A stretch of 23,352 nucleotides of DNA from Candidatus Thorarchaeota archaeon (lineage in GTDB: Archaea; Asgardarchaeota; Thorarchaeia; Thorarchaeales; Thorarchaeaceae): contig SDOA01000059.1 of assembly GCA_004524595.1 (NCBI GenBank), forward strand, positions 1-23,352, read 5' to 3'. The position numbers and the translations under genes were made by a program. Below, piece by piece: positions 1-7,293 of this stretch; position 1 is the first letter of the stretch; each line of letters opens with the position of its first letter. The notes beneath the pieces were generated by a model. That model searched no databases, was not told where the DNA came from, and saw nothing but the letters and a program-made list of their open reading frames with translations.

Positions 1-1287
1 CTTGACAAGGAACACAGAAAAGCTCAGAGTCTATTTTGTAACGCCGAATCAAGTGTTCAAATGCTAATAGAACTAATCAGGATGAATAACAAGAGTGAAT
101 CAAAGGAAGTCTTGAAAGAAATCTTCAAGAACTTGGAAAAAGCAGCAAAACTTGCTAAGACAAGAGAATTGTCAGGTGCAATCCAAGCAGATTTGAAGAC
201 CTACTCATTTGTCGAGGACCTCCTGAAAAAGAAGGGTGACGAACTCACTGGAATCATTGACCAGATTGAGTTTGCAAAAGATTTGAGAAAGACAGGGCTC
301 ATCCAAGATGTTTCTAAAGCCATGGATGAAGCTAGTTCTCTGATGACAAAAAATCCAGGAGAGTCATTGGATTCAATACGCGAGGGTATAGATTCACTTG
401 GAATACTTCTTAGTCTTGAACTTGAAGACGATGAAGTTGGAACCCTGAGAAACAAAACACTGGCTCTTCTTAATAACATCAAATATGTAATCCAATTTCA
501 ATTGAGTTCAAAACTTGGACAAGGAGTCAAATTCATCCTTTCAAGAATTTTAGAGAATCTTCATGCTGAAGAAGCAGCGTCATACTATAAGGTGATTGGA
601 GAGAATGTTACCGGTAGAGAACTGACAGATCTAGGCAAGTTAGCTCTTGCAACAGCATTCGCTTCAGAGGCACAAATCTATTCTAGACAATCAGACCAGT
701 GGGCATTTCGAGCACAGATTGAGAGGCAAAATGTATTCAGGATAATGCAGGATGAACTTGCAATGCTTGAGGAAGAGGACCCGTTAGAAGATGCTATACA
801 GATACATGATGGGGCAATCACCAAGATCAAGCAGACCATAGCCTCATTTGAAGCGGCTGCAAATGAACTTGATAGTGCGAAGGGGAAGGAGATCCGACAG
901 AGTAATAATGTAGATACCCAAGTGAAACAGCTTCAGGGAGTCGTGATGAAGTACAGAGGAGACCTCCTGAGGATGGAAGGAGCAAAGAGCGATTTCACAG
1001 CTGAGTACATGTTCATGAAAGGTGAGAAATCCAAAGCCAAGATACATTATTCTGATGCGAATGACCAACTCAGAGAAGCTGTTGGAAACTATACCACCGC
1101 AGCTCAAGTTTTCCAGCAAGTTGGAGATCCTCAATCAGCACAGAATGTAGATGGTAGGGCAAAGACTGCAGACCTACTCGCAAGGAGTATCTGGGACAAC
1201 CGACAACGGATTGATCGAGACCAAGAACCGACCCAAAAGGGAGATTCTGAATTAGCAGCGCTCTATTTAGGAACAGTGGGGGAATAA
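1..1287 (+). CDS. Helical protein of unknown function, 5' end outside the window
   Basis: I do not recognise this protein. The reading frame is open from the first base of the window through the ATG at 61, with plausible coding content before it. Neither ATG 61 nor ATG 82 has a well-spaced ribosome binding site, so the gene probably begins upstream; if it begins at 61 the product is 408 residues. The visible protein is soluble and almost entirely alpha-helical, rich in Lys, Glu, Ala and Leu, with no membrane segment or signal peptide. The last ~100 residues (a YTTAAQVFQQVGD-like stretch) have the look of a degenerate TPR helix pair, which would suggest a scaffold or protein-binding role. It converges on the ATP synthase subunit I gene and is separated from it by a perfect hairpin. 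A functional link to the ATPase is not shown. Confidence 0.7.
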   Translation, partial: LDKEHRKAQSLFCNAESSVQMLIELIRMNNKSESKEVLKEIFKNLEKAAKLAKTRELSGAIQADLKTYSFVEDLLKKKGDELTGIIDQIEFAKDLRKTGLIQDVSKAMDEASSLMTKNPGESLDSIREGIDSLGILLSLELEDDEVGTLRNKTLALLNNIKYVIQFQLSSKLGQGVKFILSRILENLHAEEAASYYKVIGENVTGRELTDLGKLALATAFASEAQIYSRQSDQWAFRAQIERQNVFRIMQDELAMLEEEDPLEDAIQIHDGAITKIKQTIASFEAAANELDSAKGKEIRQSNNVDTQVKQLQGVVMKYRGDLLRMEGAKSDFTAEYMFMKGEKSKAKIHYSDANDQLREAVGNYTTAAQVFQQVGDPQSAQNVDGRAKTADLLARSIWDNRQRIDRDQEPTQKGDSELAALYLGTVGE

Positions 1288-1314
1288 ATACTACAACGAA
1301 TTGCTGTAGTATTT
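1286..1314. terminator. Perfect hairpin between convergent genes
   Basis: AAATACTACA (1286-1295) is exactly complementary to TGTAGTATTT (1305-1314), giving a 10-bp stem with a 9-base loop. It begins inside the stop codon of the upstream plus-strand gene and lies before the end of the minus-strand atpI. A symmetric stem between two convergent genes fits a bidirectional transcription terminator or 3'-end processing signal. The function is inferred. Confidence 0.6.
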
Positions 1315-1356
1315 GAACTATTGTCTATTTCATCTACCGTCATTATATGATTTAGG

Positions 1357-3507
1357 TTATTGAGCAACATAACTGGGTTGAGCTGTAGTAGTCAGTATCT
1401 GCATAGTATGAAATCTCTTGGCTCTGAAAGGCTTGAAATCAATGCCACCAGCATGATAGAATTTACTAAACCATTCAACATAATGCAGACGTAGCGTGTG
1501 CATGAATCCCAGTAGGCCTTCAAGTATTCCAACAAGGATTGAGCCTATGATTGCAGGTAGTAATGGTAGGACTGCTCCATGAGGAATGATCTCCACACCG
1601 AAGAGATGAAGCTCAGGGAAGGGAATCAATAATAAAGGTACATCTTTGAGGAGGTCAAAGAAGACCATGCTCAGAATGACATGGACTGTATTTAGAGCGA
1701 ATATACGAGCATAAGAAACGGTATGACTTACCATACCGATACCATGTTCCATGAATTCCACAATCCCATCCATACCTGCCATTGCAGAGGAAATACCCAT
1801 TATTGCTAGTGGAACGATAAAAGCAAGAACAGAGAATATGAGGGGAGGTATTGGAAGAGCAGGATAGATACCATTATTTCCAGTTCCATAGCCAATACCA
1901 GCAATCGGTATCCAGAGGTAAATATTTCCGGATGTACTAAACCACTCACTGATGTTGTTGTAGCTCACTCCAAATAAGAGTGTGATGAAACCCAAGTAGA
2001 GTACAAGATAAGACCCTGCGGCTAGTGATTTCTTGATGTTCTTATGTTTGATTTGATTGTACAAATTGAGAAGGATACCTAGGGAGATATGAATTGCGCC
2101 AATCTCGACAGATAACTTCAACATGTGTGCTTCTCGATATGGATTAGGTTCTCCGTGAATCGTATGTGCAAAAACATGCCAGAGAGGTTCTATGACACCT
2201 TCTGCACCGAAGAAGCTACCAAACAGAAATCCCCCTATGGTCGCAAAGATGCCCATCATGATTAGCCCTTCAGCACCATTCTGGACATATCCAAGGATTG
2301 TACCCCAGTCCTGACATTTTCGCTTCGCTCGGAGGGCCAGTAATCCAATCAGAATGATTAGAAATCCTTGACCAACATCTGCAAAGACAAGACCAAAGAT
2401 CAGGGGGAAGGTCAACCACATGATCTTGGTTGGATCCAAATCATGTCTTGATGGAATACCAAAAGACTTCACTACATCTTCAGTAGGTTTCATGAATGAT
2501 GGATTTGATATGTATGTAGGTGCTTCATGTTCTGCAAAATCAGGTTTGTCAAATGTGACCTCTAATGCAACTCCAACTCTGTTACGTAAGACGGGTTCAA
2601 GTTCTGCTTCTTTTCGTTCAGGAATCCAACCCCACATCTTGATTGATTGATCTGTATAGACAATGTATGATTTGATCTCGATGCGTTGTTTCTCAACATT
2701 AAGGGTTTCCCAAGCAGCAAGAATTCGAAAACCCCATTCAAGAGTGATATTCTCCTTCCGTCTCTCAAGACGGGCTATCTCATCTTCTAATTCAAGCATT
2801 CGCTTCTCTGAACTTTCAACAATCTCTTCAGGACTGCCACTTTCACCTTCAGGAATTCGAAAAGCTTCAAACTCAAGCGCAGATAGAATTCTCTCGGTTG
2901 CGTCCATCATATCAAGGGGGACTGTTAATACAGCTGCATAGGCACCGCTTTTTAGACGTAGTGAATTAAGTGTGAAGGCTCCTTCTGTGACCTCTTTGAG
3001 ACTCCATTCAAGCTCATCTCGTCTTCCGGATGGAACTAGTCCAGCAGTTGTATAGGTGTATTCTGTTCTACCAATAAAACTTGGGTCAATTCCTAGAGGT
3101 TTTAATGAAATCGCTACATCTCTAATGCCCCGTTGACGTTCAAATTCAGTTTTTGCGACCATTAATTGAGTATCAATCTCAAGGATTTCACTCTCGACTG
3201 CTTTGATGACTTCTGAAACAAGTTCAAGAGAATTATGTAAGAGTGTGTCATCCACCGCAAGAGGCATTCCTTTCCGTCGTAGTGGATCTAATCCCAAAGA
3301 TGTGATGATCTTATCTAATCTCTCTAACGCTATGAATACTGTTTCTTCCTCTCGAGTTCTCTTAACTTCAATAAGGCCAGCTTGTCTTCTAACATCCATG
3401 AACTCAAAGAATCCAAACTCCTCTAAGGCCAACAGCACCTTACGTTCTAAATCCTTGTGCGAAACCACTTTGGCAACTATCATTTTTTCAGGACTCATGA
3501 GGCCCAT
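1357..3507 (-). CDS. atpI: A/V-type ATP synthase subunit I (stator subunit a)
   Basis: This is the membrane stator of the archaeal ATP synthase. It forms the ion half-channels against the K rotor ring and anchors the peripheral stalks. I chose the ATG at 3507 because GGTGATG lies just upstream at good spacing and a TATA-like CTTTATC sits at 3559-3565. A longer reading to 3606 would add 33 residues with no ribosome binding site. From 3507 the product is 716 residues, normal for the family. Residues 1 to ~360 form the soluble arm, with MIVAKVVSHKDLERKVLLAL at its start and coiled-coil stretches. Membrane segments run from ~363 to the C-terminus. The motif SYARIFALN contains Arg601, which matches the essential arginine of subunit a. 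It is divergent from the H-E pair. Identity is secure. Confidence 0.95.
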   Translation of the reverse strand: MGLMSPEKMIVAKVVSHKDLERKVLLALEEFGFFEFMDVRRQAGLIEVKRTREEETVFIALERLDKIITSLGLDPLRRKGMPLAVDDTLLHNSLELVSEVIKAVESEILEIDTQLMVAKTEFERQRGIRDVAISLKPLGIDPSFIGRTEYTYTTAGLVPSGRRDELEWSLKEVTEGAFTLNSLRLKSGAYAAVLTVPLDMMDATERILSALEFEAFRIPEGESGSPEEIVESSEKRMLELEDEIARLERRKENITLEWGFRILAAWETLNVEKQRIEIKSYIVYTDQSIKMWGWIPERKEAELEPVLRNRVGVALEVTFDKPDFAEHEAPTYISNPSFMKPTEDVVKSFGIPSRHDLDPTKIMWLTFPLIFGLVFADVGQGFLIILIGLLALRAKRKCQDWGTILGYVQNGAEGLIMMGIFATIGGFLFGSFFGAEGVIEPLWHVFAHTIHGEPNPYREAHMLKLSVEIGAIHISLGILLNLYNQIKHKNIKKSLAAGSYLVLYLGFITLLFGVSYNNISEWFSTSGNIYLWIPIAGIGYGTGNNGIYPALPIPPLIFSVLAFIVPLAIMGISSAMAGMDGIVEFMEHGIGMVSHTVSYARIFALNTVHVILSMVFFDLLKDVPLLLIPFPELHLFGVEIIPHGAVLPLLPAIIGSILVGILEGLLGFMHTLRLHYVEWFSKFYHAGGIDFKPFRAKRFHTMQILTTTAQPSYVAQ

Positions 3508-3558
3508 GTTGTCATCACCGCGTAGAAAGTCCTTCAGTAACCACCAAAAGACTGTGTC

Positions 3559-3565
3559 GATAAAG
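3559..3565 (-). promoter_or_regulatory. TATA-like element for atpI
   Basis: On the minus strand CTTTATC lies about 52-58 bases before the ATG at 3507, which would place transcription start near 3535 and leave a leader of about 28 bases. It was identified by eye from spacing and AT content only. Confidence 0.35.
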
Positions 3566-3608
3566 GTTTCCCAGCCATCCAACAAATAACCTTTGTGACA
3601 GGTCAACG

Positions 3609-3616
3609 TTTATCTA
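3609..3616 (+). promoter_or_regulatory. TATA-like element for the H-E operon
   Basis: TTTATCTA lies 49-56 bases before the ATG at 3665. Transcription would start near 3638, downstream of the TTG at 3626. That is one reason for preferring the 3665 start for subunit H. Identified by eye only. Confidence 0.35.
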
Positions 3617-3664
3617 GGAAAGGAATTGCATGACTCTTGTCTGGAAATTCGAGGGATGTCCCTA

Positions 3665-3988
3665 ATGTGTGCGGCACATGACGAGATTGATCAAATCCAT
3701 GAAAGTGAGAAGGCTGCTCGTGAAAGAATTGAAGAAGCTGAGAAACGAGCACGCAAAATTCGTGAAGATGCAGACAGAGAAGCTAAGACAGTGATGGCTA
3801 AAGCTGAACACGATGCTAAACAAAAGACCTCAAAGATGCTCTCAGAGATTGAGAGTAAGAAGATTGAGATCGAATCAAAAATCTTCAGTGAAACAGAGAA
3901 AGAAATAGAAAAAACACAGAAAGAAGCCGTTAAGAAGAAAGAGAAAGCATTAGACATTGTGTACAAGATGCTAGTAGGGGAGGTCTAA
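3665..3988 (+). CDS. atpH: A/V-type ATP synthase subunit H (peripheral stalk)
   Basis: This is the small coiled-coil subunit that pairs with subunit E to make the peripheral stalk linking the catalytic head to subunit I. From ATG 3665 the product is 107 residues, the usual size for AhaH/NtpF-type proteins. It is one long helix from about residue 10 onward, dominated by Glu, Lys, Ala and Ile, and ends in KALDIVYKMLVGEV, which is typical of the family. GAGGG at 3651-3655 is well placed for the 3665 ATG and too close for the ATG at 3656. A TTG at 3626 could add 13 residues. The gene ends 4 bases before subunit E, so the two are surely cotranscribed. Sequence alone would be weak because coiled coils are low in information; the neighbourhood makes the call. 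Confidence 0.85.
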   Translation: MCAAHDEIDQIHESEKAARERIEEAEKRARKIREDADREAKTVMAKAEHDAKQKTSKMLSEIESKKIEIESKIFSETEKEIEKTQKEAVKKKEKALDIVYKMLVGEV

Positions 3989-3992
3989 ACTC

Positions 3993-4613
3993 TTGAGTGG
4001 TATTGCGAATATTATCGATATCATAAATGCAAAGACAGCTCAGAAAGAGCAAGAGATTATCAAAGAAGCAGAGAAACACAAGCGGCTCAAACTTGATGAA
4101 GCTCAGAGAAGAGCAAGAGAAGCTGCAGAAACCATTACTAGGAAGGCAGAGCTTCAGGCAAAATCGGAATTATCAAAGTACGAAGCGAGTGCAAAGCTCA
4201 AATCAAAATATCAAATGCTTGAAGCCAAAGAAGTATTGGTTAATGAAGTACTTCAAAAAGTAAAAGAACGAATGGAGAGTATTGTCACAAAAGCAGAGTA
4301 CAAGAGAGTTCTCTCGAATCTAATTATTGAAGGATGCATAGCACTAGAAGAAGACAAACTCGAACTGATTTTTCCAAAGAGTCACTCATCTAAAGTTGAT
4401 ATAGCGGATATTGAAAAGGCAGTATCAAAAGAGATTGGAAAAAAGGTCAGCTTGACTATTTCAAAAGACAATGTACGTTCCAAAGGTGGCGTTATTATCA
4501 GGACTATTGATGGAACCAGATGGGTTGACAATACCTATGAGGCAAGAATAGAACGGCTTCAAGATAAAGTCAGAGACACAGTCACTACAATTTTGTTTGT
4601 AAATGAGAGATGA
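3993..4613 (+). CDS. atpE: A/V-type ATP synthase subunit E (peripheral stalk)
   Basis: This is the partner of subunit H in the peripheral stalk; its globular C-terminal domain binds the top of the catalytic head. The start is a TTG, supported by a strong GGGGAGG at 3977-3983, 9 bases upstream. The product is 206 residues, normal for the family. Residues ~10-100 form a charged coiled coil, and ~105-200 an alpha/beta domain that includes GGVIIRTIDGTRWVDNTYEARIE-like sequence (positions ~165-187), the typical E-subunit ending. It lies 4 bases downstream of subunit H. It ends at the start of a hairpin that separates it from the convergent K gene. Confidence 0.93.
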   Translation: MSGIANIIDIINAKTAQKEQEIIKEAEKHKRLKLDEAQRRAREAAETITRKAELQAKSELSKYEASAKLKSKYQMLEAKEVLVNEVLQKVKERMESIVTKAEYKRVLSNLIIEGCIALEEDKLELIFPKSHSSKVDIADIEKAVSKEIGKKVSLTISKDNVRSKGGVIIRTIDGTRWVDNTYEARIERLQDKVRDTVTTILFVNER

Positions 4614-4631
4614 GGTGGAGGAAACCACCTC
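4612..4631. terminator. Perfect hairpin between convergent atpE and atpK
   Basis: GAGGTGG (4612-4618) pairs perfectly with CCACCTC (4625-4631) around a 6-base loop. The element overlaps the atpE stop codon and precedes the end of atpK on the other strand. This is the same arrangement as the hairpin at 1286-1314 and probably acts on both transcripts. Confidence 0.6.
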
Positions 4632-4653
4632 TAATTCATCACTGAATGTACTA

Positions 4654-5058
4654 TCATCCAGCAAGTACTGTGGGGATATATCCTACTAGAAGGAAAGCGA
4701 TAACGAATCCATAGATAGCTACTGCTTCAATAAATACCACATATAGGATACTCTTTCCAAATGTTTCTGGTTTCTCTGTGATTGCACCAAGTGCTGCAGC
4801 GGATGCAGTCCCCATTCCCAGACTGGCACCAACACCAGAAAGACCGAGAGCCAGACCAGCTCCAATCGCTATACCGAGAATAGCTAGACCAGTACTATCG
4901 CTAGTCTGAAGCAGTTCATAACCATGATTAGATGGTACATTAAGAGCATCGAGCACCAAAGACTTATTGATTGTGCTGAACAGGTATATCACAGCAGTAG
5001 TAACAACTGCGCCCAAGGCAAACATGACCAGACTTGTAGTTTCTTTGTTGATTCTCAT
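4654..5058 (-). CDS. atpK: A/V-type ATP synthase subunit K (proteolipid rotor ring)
   Basis: This membrane proteolipid oligomerises into the rotor ring that carries ions past subunit I. I chose ATG 5058 because GGAGG lies 8 bases upstream; an in-frame TTG at 5073 overlaps that site and is unlikely. The product is 134 residues. It has an N-terminal hydrophobic segment (~10-30), a polar link (~31-55), a Gly/Ala-rich first hairpin helix (~56-92), and a second helix (~104-128) with the ion-binding carboxylate Glu111 in FIEAVAIYG. This is one hairpin with an added N-terminal segment, longer than the common 75-85-residue archaeal form. I see no Gln or Ser ligand of the sodium-binding type, which slightly favours proton coupling. 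It sits 18 bases after subunit C in the same operon. Confidence 0.93.
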   Translation of the reverse strand: MRINKETTSLVMFALGAVVTTAVIYLFSTINKSLVLDALNVPSNHGYELLQTSDSTGLAILGIAIGAGLALGLSGVGASLGMGTASAAALGAITEKPETFGKSILYVVFIEAVAIYGFVIAFLLVGYIPTVLAG

Positions 5059-5076
5059 TTGTAGTTCCTCCAACTC

Positions 5077-6141
5077 TCACCAGATTGTTATCATTCGTCG
5101 TATTGTTTCTGCAGATTCACCTCGCTCAATTCCGACGGCAATGGAACGAAGATTACGTATTTCATATTGTTTGAGACTAAAGAATCCAATGATTGTGCCT
5201 AAATGGAAGGGATATGCTGTCAACTGAAGTTTGATTCTTTGTGCAATGAAGTCTTCAATTGCTAGCTCGATATCGCCTAAGTCATTACTCTCTTCATAGA
5301 GCCGAGTCATTCTACCACCAAATTGTGCAAATCTCGTAGAGTCCAACTTCGCAAGAATATCCCGCCAAGTACTTGCACTCAATATTGCCTCTGTGATTTC
5401 ACGAGCCCGTGAGAAACGAATAAGCGACAATTCGGTAGCTCTGGAGTCTAGTCCCAACAACATAGCCCTGAGACCTGTTAGAACATTCCGAAGGACCACT
5501 CTTGATTCGAGTATATCATAGATTCTATTTTGTTCACTTTTCTTGAACTTCTTTAGTACTTCTTCCACTTTTCGAAGATACCATTCTTCCACAGCTACTT
5601 CAAGTGGTGCAGTTGAGTCATACTCTTCATAGCTAGGAAGACGTGTGAGAAGTGAAACCTTCAGGTCCCATTGAGGAATAAGATCAATCATCGTATGAAC
5701 TGAGTCAGCATTCACGAGGGTCTGGAATAGACTGGCTTCGGACGGGGATGATGGCACTGAGAATCGCAAGATATCATCTTTCTCAAGACCAACATGAAGC
5801 CCTCTGATAATTGATTTTATGCTCTCTGCCAGAAACATTTCCAAGTAAGTGTCAGTGAATTCTCTTACCTTCCCAGTTAATGAACGGGAAAGATTGGAAC
5901 TCACATCTGCAAAGTCCTGAGAGAGAATGAGAGCAAGCTCGTCAGGTCTAGGAACTGCGGTGGAAGAATGCTTTGTAATAACCGATCCGTAGTAAGTACC
6001 TGATAGAATCTTGATGAAATCTTGATAGTTACCAACCTGAAGTAGGCTCTCATAGGTGCCTATGCTAAGAAATCGGGACTTCATTCCTCGAATTCTAGCA
6101 TTGACAAAGCCATACTCATTGGCAGCTCGCAAGGACATCAT
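5077..6141 (-). CDS. atpC: A/V-type ATP synthase subunit C (rotor socket, d-type)
   Basis: Subunit C is the funnel-shaped protein that sits on the K ring and couples it to the central axle D/F. The product is 354 residues, the family norm. It starts YGFVNARIRGMKSRFL (about residues 10-25), which matches the conserved opening of the family, and ends with an RSIAVGIERGESAETIRRMI-like segment typical of it. No membrane segment is visible. Two adjacent ATG codons at 6141 and 6138 share AGGAG upstream, 5 and 8 bases away, so either may be used. It is the first gene of the C-K unit and is divergent from a membrane protein gene at 6281. Its axle partners D and F are not in the window. Confidence 0.94.
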   Translation of the reverse strand: MMSLRAANEYGFVNARIRGMKSRFLSIGTYESLLQVGNYQDFIKILSGTYYGSVITKHSSTAVPRPDELALILSQDFADVSSNLSRSLTGKVREFTDTYLEMFLAESIKSIIRGLHVGLEKDDILRFSVPSSPSEASLFQTLVNADSVHTMIDLIPQWDLKVSLLTRLPSYEEYDSTAPLEVAVEEWYLRKVEEVLKKFKKSEQNRIYDILESRVVLRNVLTGLRAMLLGLDSRATELSLIRFSRAREITEAILSASTWRDILAKLDSTRFAQFGGRMTRLYEESNDLGDIELAIEDFIAQRIKLQLTAYPFHLGTIIGFFSLKQYEIRNLRSIAVGIERGESAETIRRMITIW

Positions 6142-6200
6142 GTTTTCTCCTGCTCATTCTTAATCTGATGAGGACTGACGAGCAGACAATTAAGTCATGA

Positions 6201-6208
6201 TATAAAAG
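6201..6208. promoter_or_regulatory. TATA box, possibly shared by divergent genes
   Basis: TATAAAAG on the plus strand is a near-consensus archaeal TATA box. It would start transcription near 6230 for the gene at 6281. The opposite strand reads CTTTTATATC at the same place, which could serve atpC with a leader of about 35 bases. Both uses are inferred from spacing. Confidence 0.5.
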
Positions 6209-6280
6209 TGACGAAGGCGCATTATTGGCCGTAGGTAGAAGAATTCAAATAACAAACTTGCATTTTTCAAGGTGGTCAAT

Positions 6281-6868
6281 ATGACAGAAGAGAGTGAGAC
6301 ATCAATTCATAGATCTGAAGATTACATCAACTTAGGTAGTATGTTCAGAAGCTCTGCGACAATCACGTTTGTTATACAGATCGTTGCAGTCATTATCATG
6401 CTTGGTTCACTTACGGCCTATTACATAGGAGATGTGTTTTTGGCACTGGCTAATGATATCCAAATACTTGTTCTCCTTCTAGCCAGTATAGTCACTCTCA
6501 TCATTTTCTTAGCAGCCATAAGTGTATTCGTTAGATTCTCAAGGAGGATTGGAGACGCTGTGGTTGGTCCAGGAATCGAAGAGGTCAAAATGAACACGCC
6601 AAGAGTCAAAGCAGTTGTCGGACTCTATGGAATCCTTGTTGCTCTCATGGGAGTCACTGGGCTCTATGCGTGGTATCTTGTAGATTCAAACTTCCTTGCA
6701 GCTTGGGCAATCTCCCACGACTCTGAATCATTGAGAATATTCGGTATAGCATTAGGTGCATTTGTCATTGCATTACTAATTCAGATTATTATTGCTGGTG
6801 TAGGAAGAAGTGCAACCAAGATCATAATCGAAGTTCTTGATGCAGACGACTCAGAATTCATTGATTAG
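6281..6868 (+). CDS. Four-helix membrane protein of unknown function
   Basis: I do not recognise this protein with confidence. From ATG 6281 (GGTGGT immediately upstream; a GTG at 6272 is also in frame) it has 195 residues. A short acidic N-terminus is followed by four hydrophobic segments at about 25-50, 58-85, 108-135 and 150-172. A basic loop (FVRFSRRIGD) follows the second helix, and an acidic tail (VLDADDSEFID) ends the protein. The layout of an FR-F-Q start, a mid-loop RRIGD and an R-GLYG-L-G third helix weakly recalls the DUF3611 membrane family, but I would not assign it. It has its own strong TATA box. Its last 11 bases overlap the 3' end of the convergent AtpZ-like gene. Confidence 0.75.
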   Translation: MTEESETSIHRSEDYINLGSMFRSSATITFVIQIVAVIIMLGSLTAYYIGDVFLALANDIQILVLLLASIVTLIIFLAAISVFVRFSRRIGDAVVGPGIEEVKMNTPRVKAVVGLYGILVALMGVTGLYAWYLVDSNFLAAWAISHDSESLRIFGIALGAFVIALLIQIIIAGVGRSATKIIIEVLDADDSEFID

Positions 6869-7187
6869 ATTGTTCGCAGGGATCGTCGTCAAGATCAAAG
6901 ACGACATCCTCCATAATCTCATCCATCGGAGGCATATACACAGGACTAGACCTACTTTTTTGCTCGATCTGTTCCAAGTAACCAATTGTCTTATAGACAC
7001 CATAGACCCCAAGCACAAATCCAAATATTGCACCAAGGACTGCACCTAGTGTTGCACCAGAGGCACCACCCGCGGATGCACCAATAATTTGACCGACAAG
7101 TAAGAGCGCAATTACTGAACAGGGTAATTCAGACCCAACAGCAATCCAAGGGCCGATGCCTTCAAAGCCACTTTTAGTGTCATCCAT
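6858..7187 (-). CDS. Small two-helix membrane protein, AtpZ/AtpI-like
   Basis: From ATG 7187 the product is 109 residues. An in-frame TTG at 7250 would add 21 residues, but neither start has a clear ribosome binding site. It has a WIAVGSELP motif at about 14-22, a first hydrophobic helix (~20-36), a Gly/Ala-rich turn where AtpZ proteins carry a GxxxD-type loop, and a second helix rich in GxxxG (~43-68), then a polar acidic tail (~70-109). This order resembles the AtpZ/AtpI (F-ATPase gene 1 / Mg-Ca uncoupled ATPase) family, which helps assemble bacterial rotor rings or supplies ions. Its position beside V-type ATP synthase genes fits that reading. The alternative is a generic glycine-zipper membrane protein. 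Family membership is inferred by eye. Confidence 0.7.
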   Translation of the reverse strand: MDDTKSGFEGIGPWIAVGSELPCSVIALLLVGQIIGASAGGASGATLGAVLGAIFGFVLGVYGVYKTIGYLEQIEQKSRSSPVYMPPMDEIMEDVVFDLDDDPCEQSNQ

Positions 7188-7293
7188 GAGTTCTAGATAG
7201 AAAATTCCACGAATATTCCTTTTGGTAGAAACACTGTGCAGTATGGTCAATGTTTTTGTGAGACTTCTTCATCTAAAATAGTGAGGAAATACA

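Noticed and set aside
3203..3589. Plus-strand open frame of 128 codons inside atpI
   Set aside because: It lies antisense to the soluble domain of subunit I, is Ser/Arg-rich with no motif, and crosses the true start region of atpI.
4654..5058. F-type ATP synthase subunit c
   Set aside because: The neighbours are V/A-type subunits I, H, E and C, and the FIEAVAIYG carboxylate motif fits the archaeal/vacuolar proteolipid.
6837..7049. Overlapping open frames on both strands at the 3' ends of the two small membrane proteins
   Set aside because: They cut across the hydrophobic helices of the better-supported genes and have no start signals.
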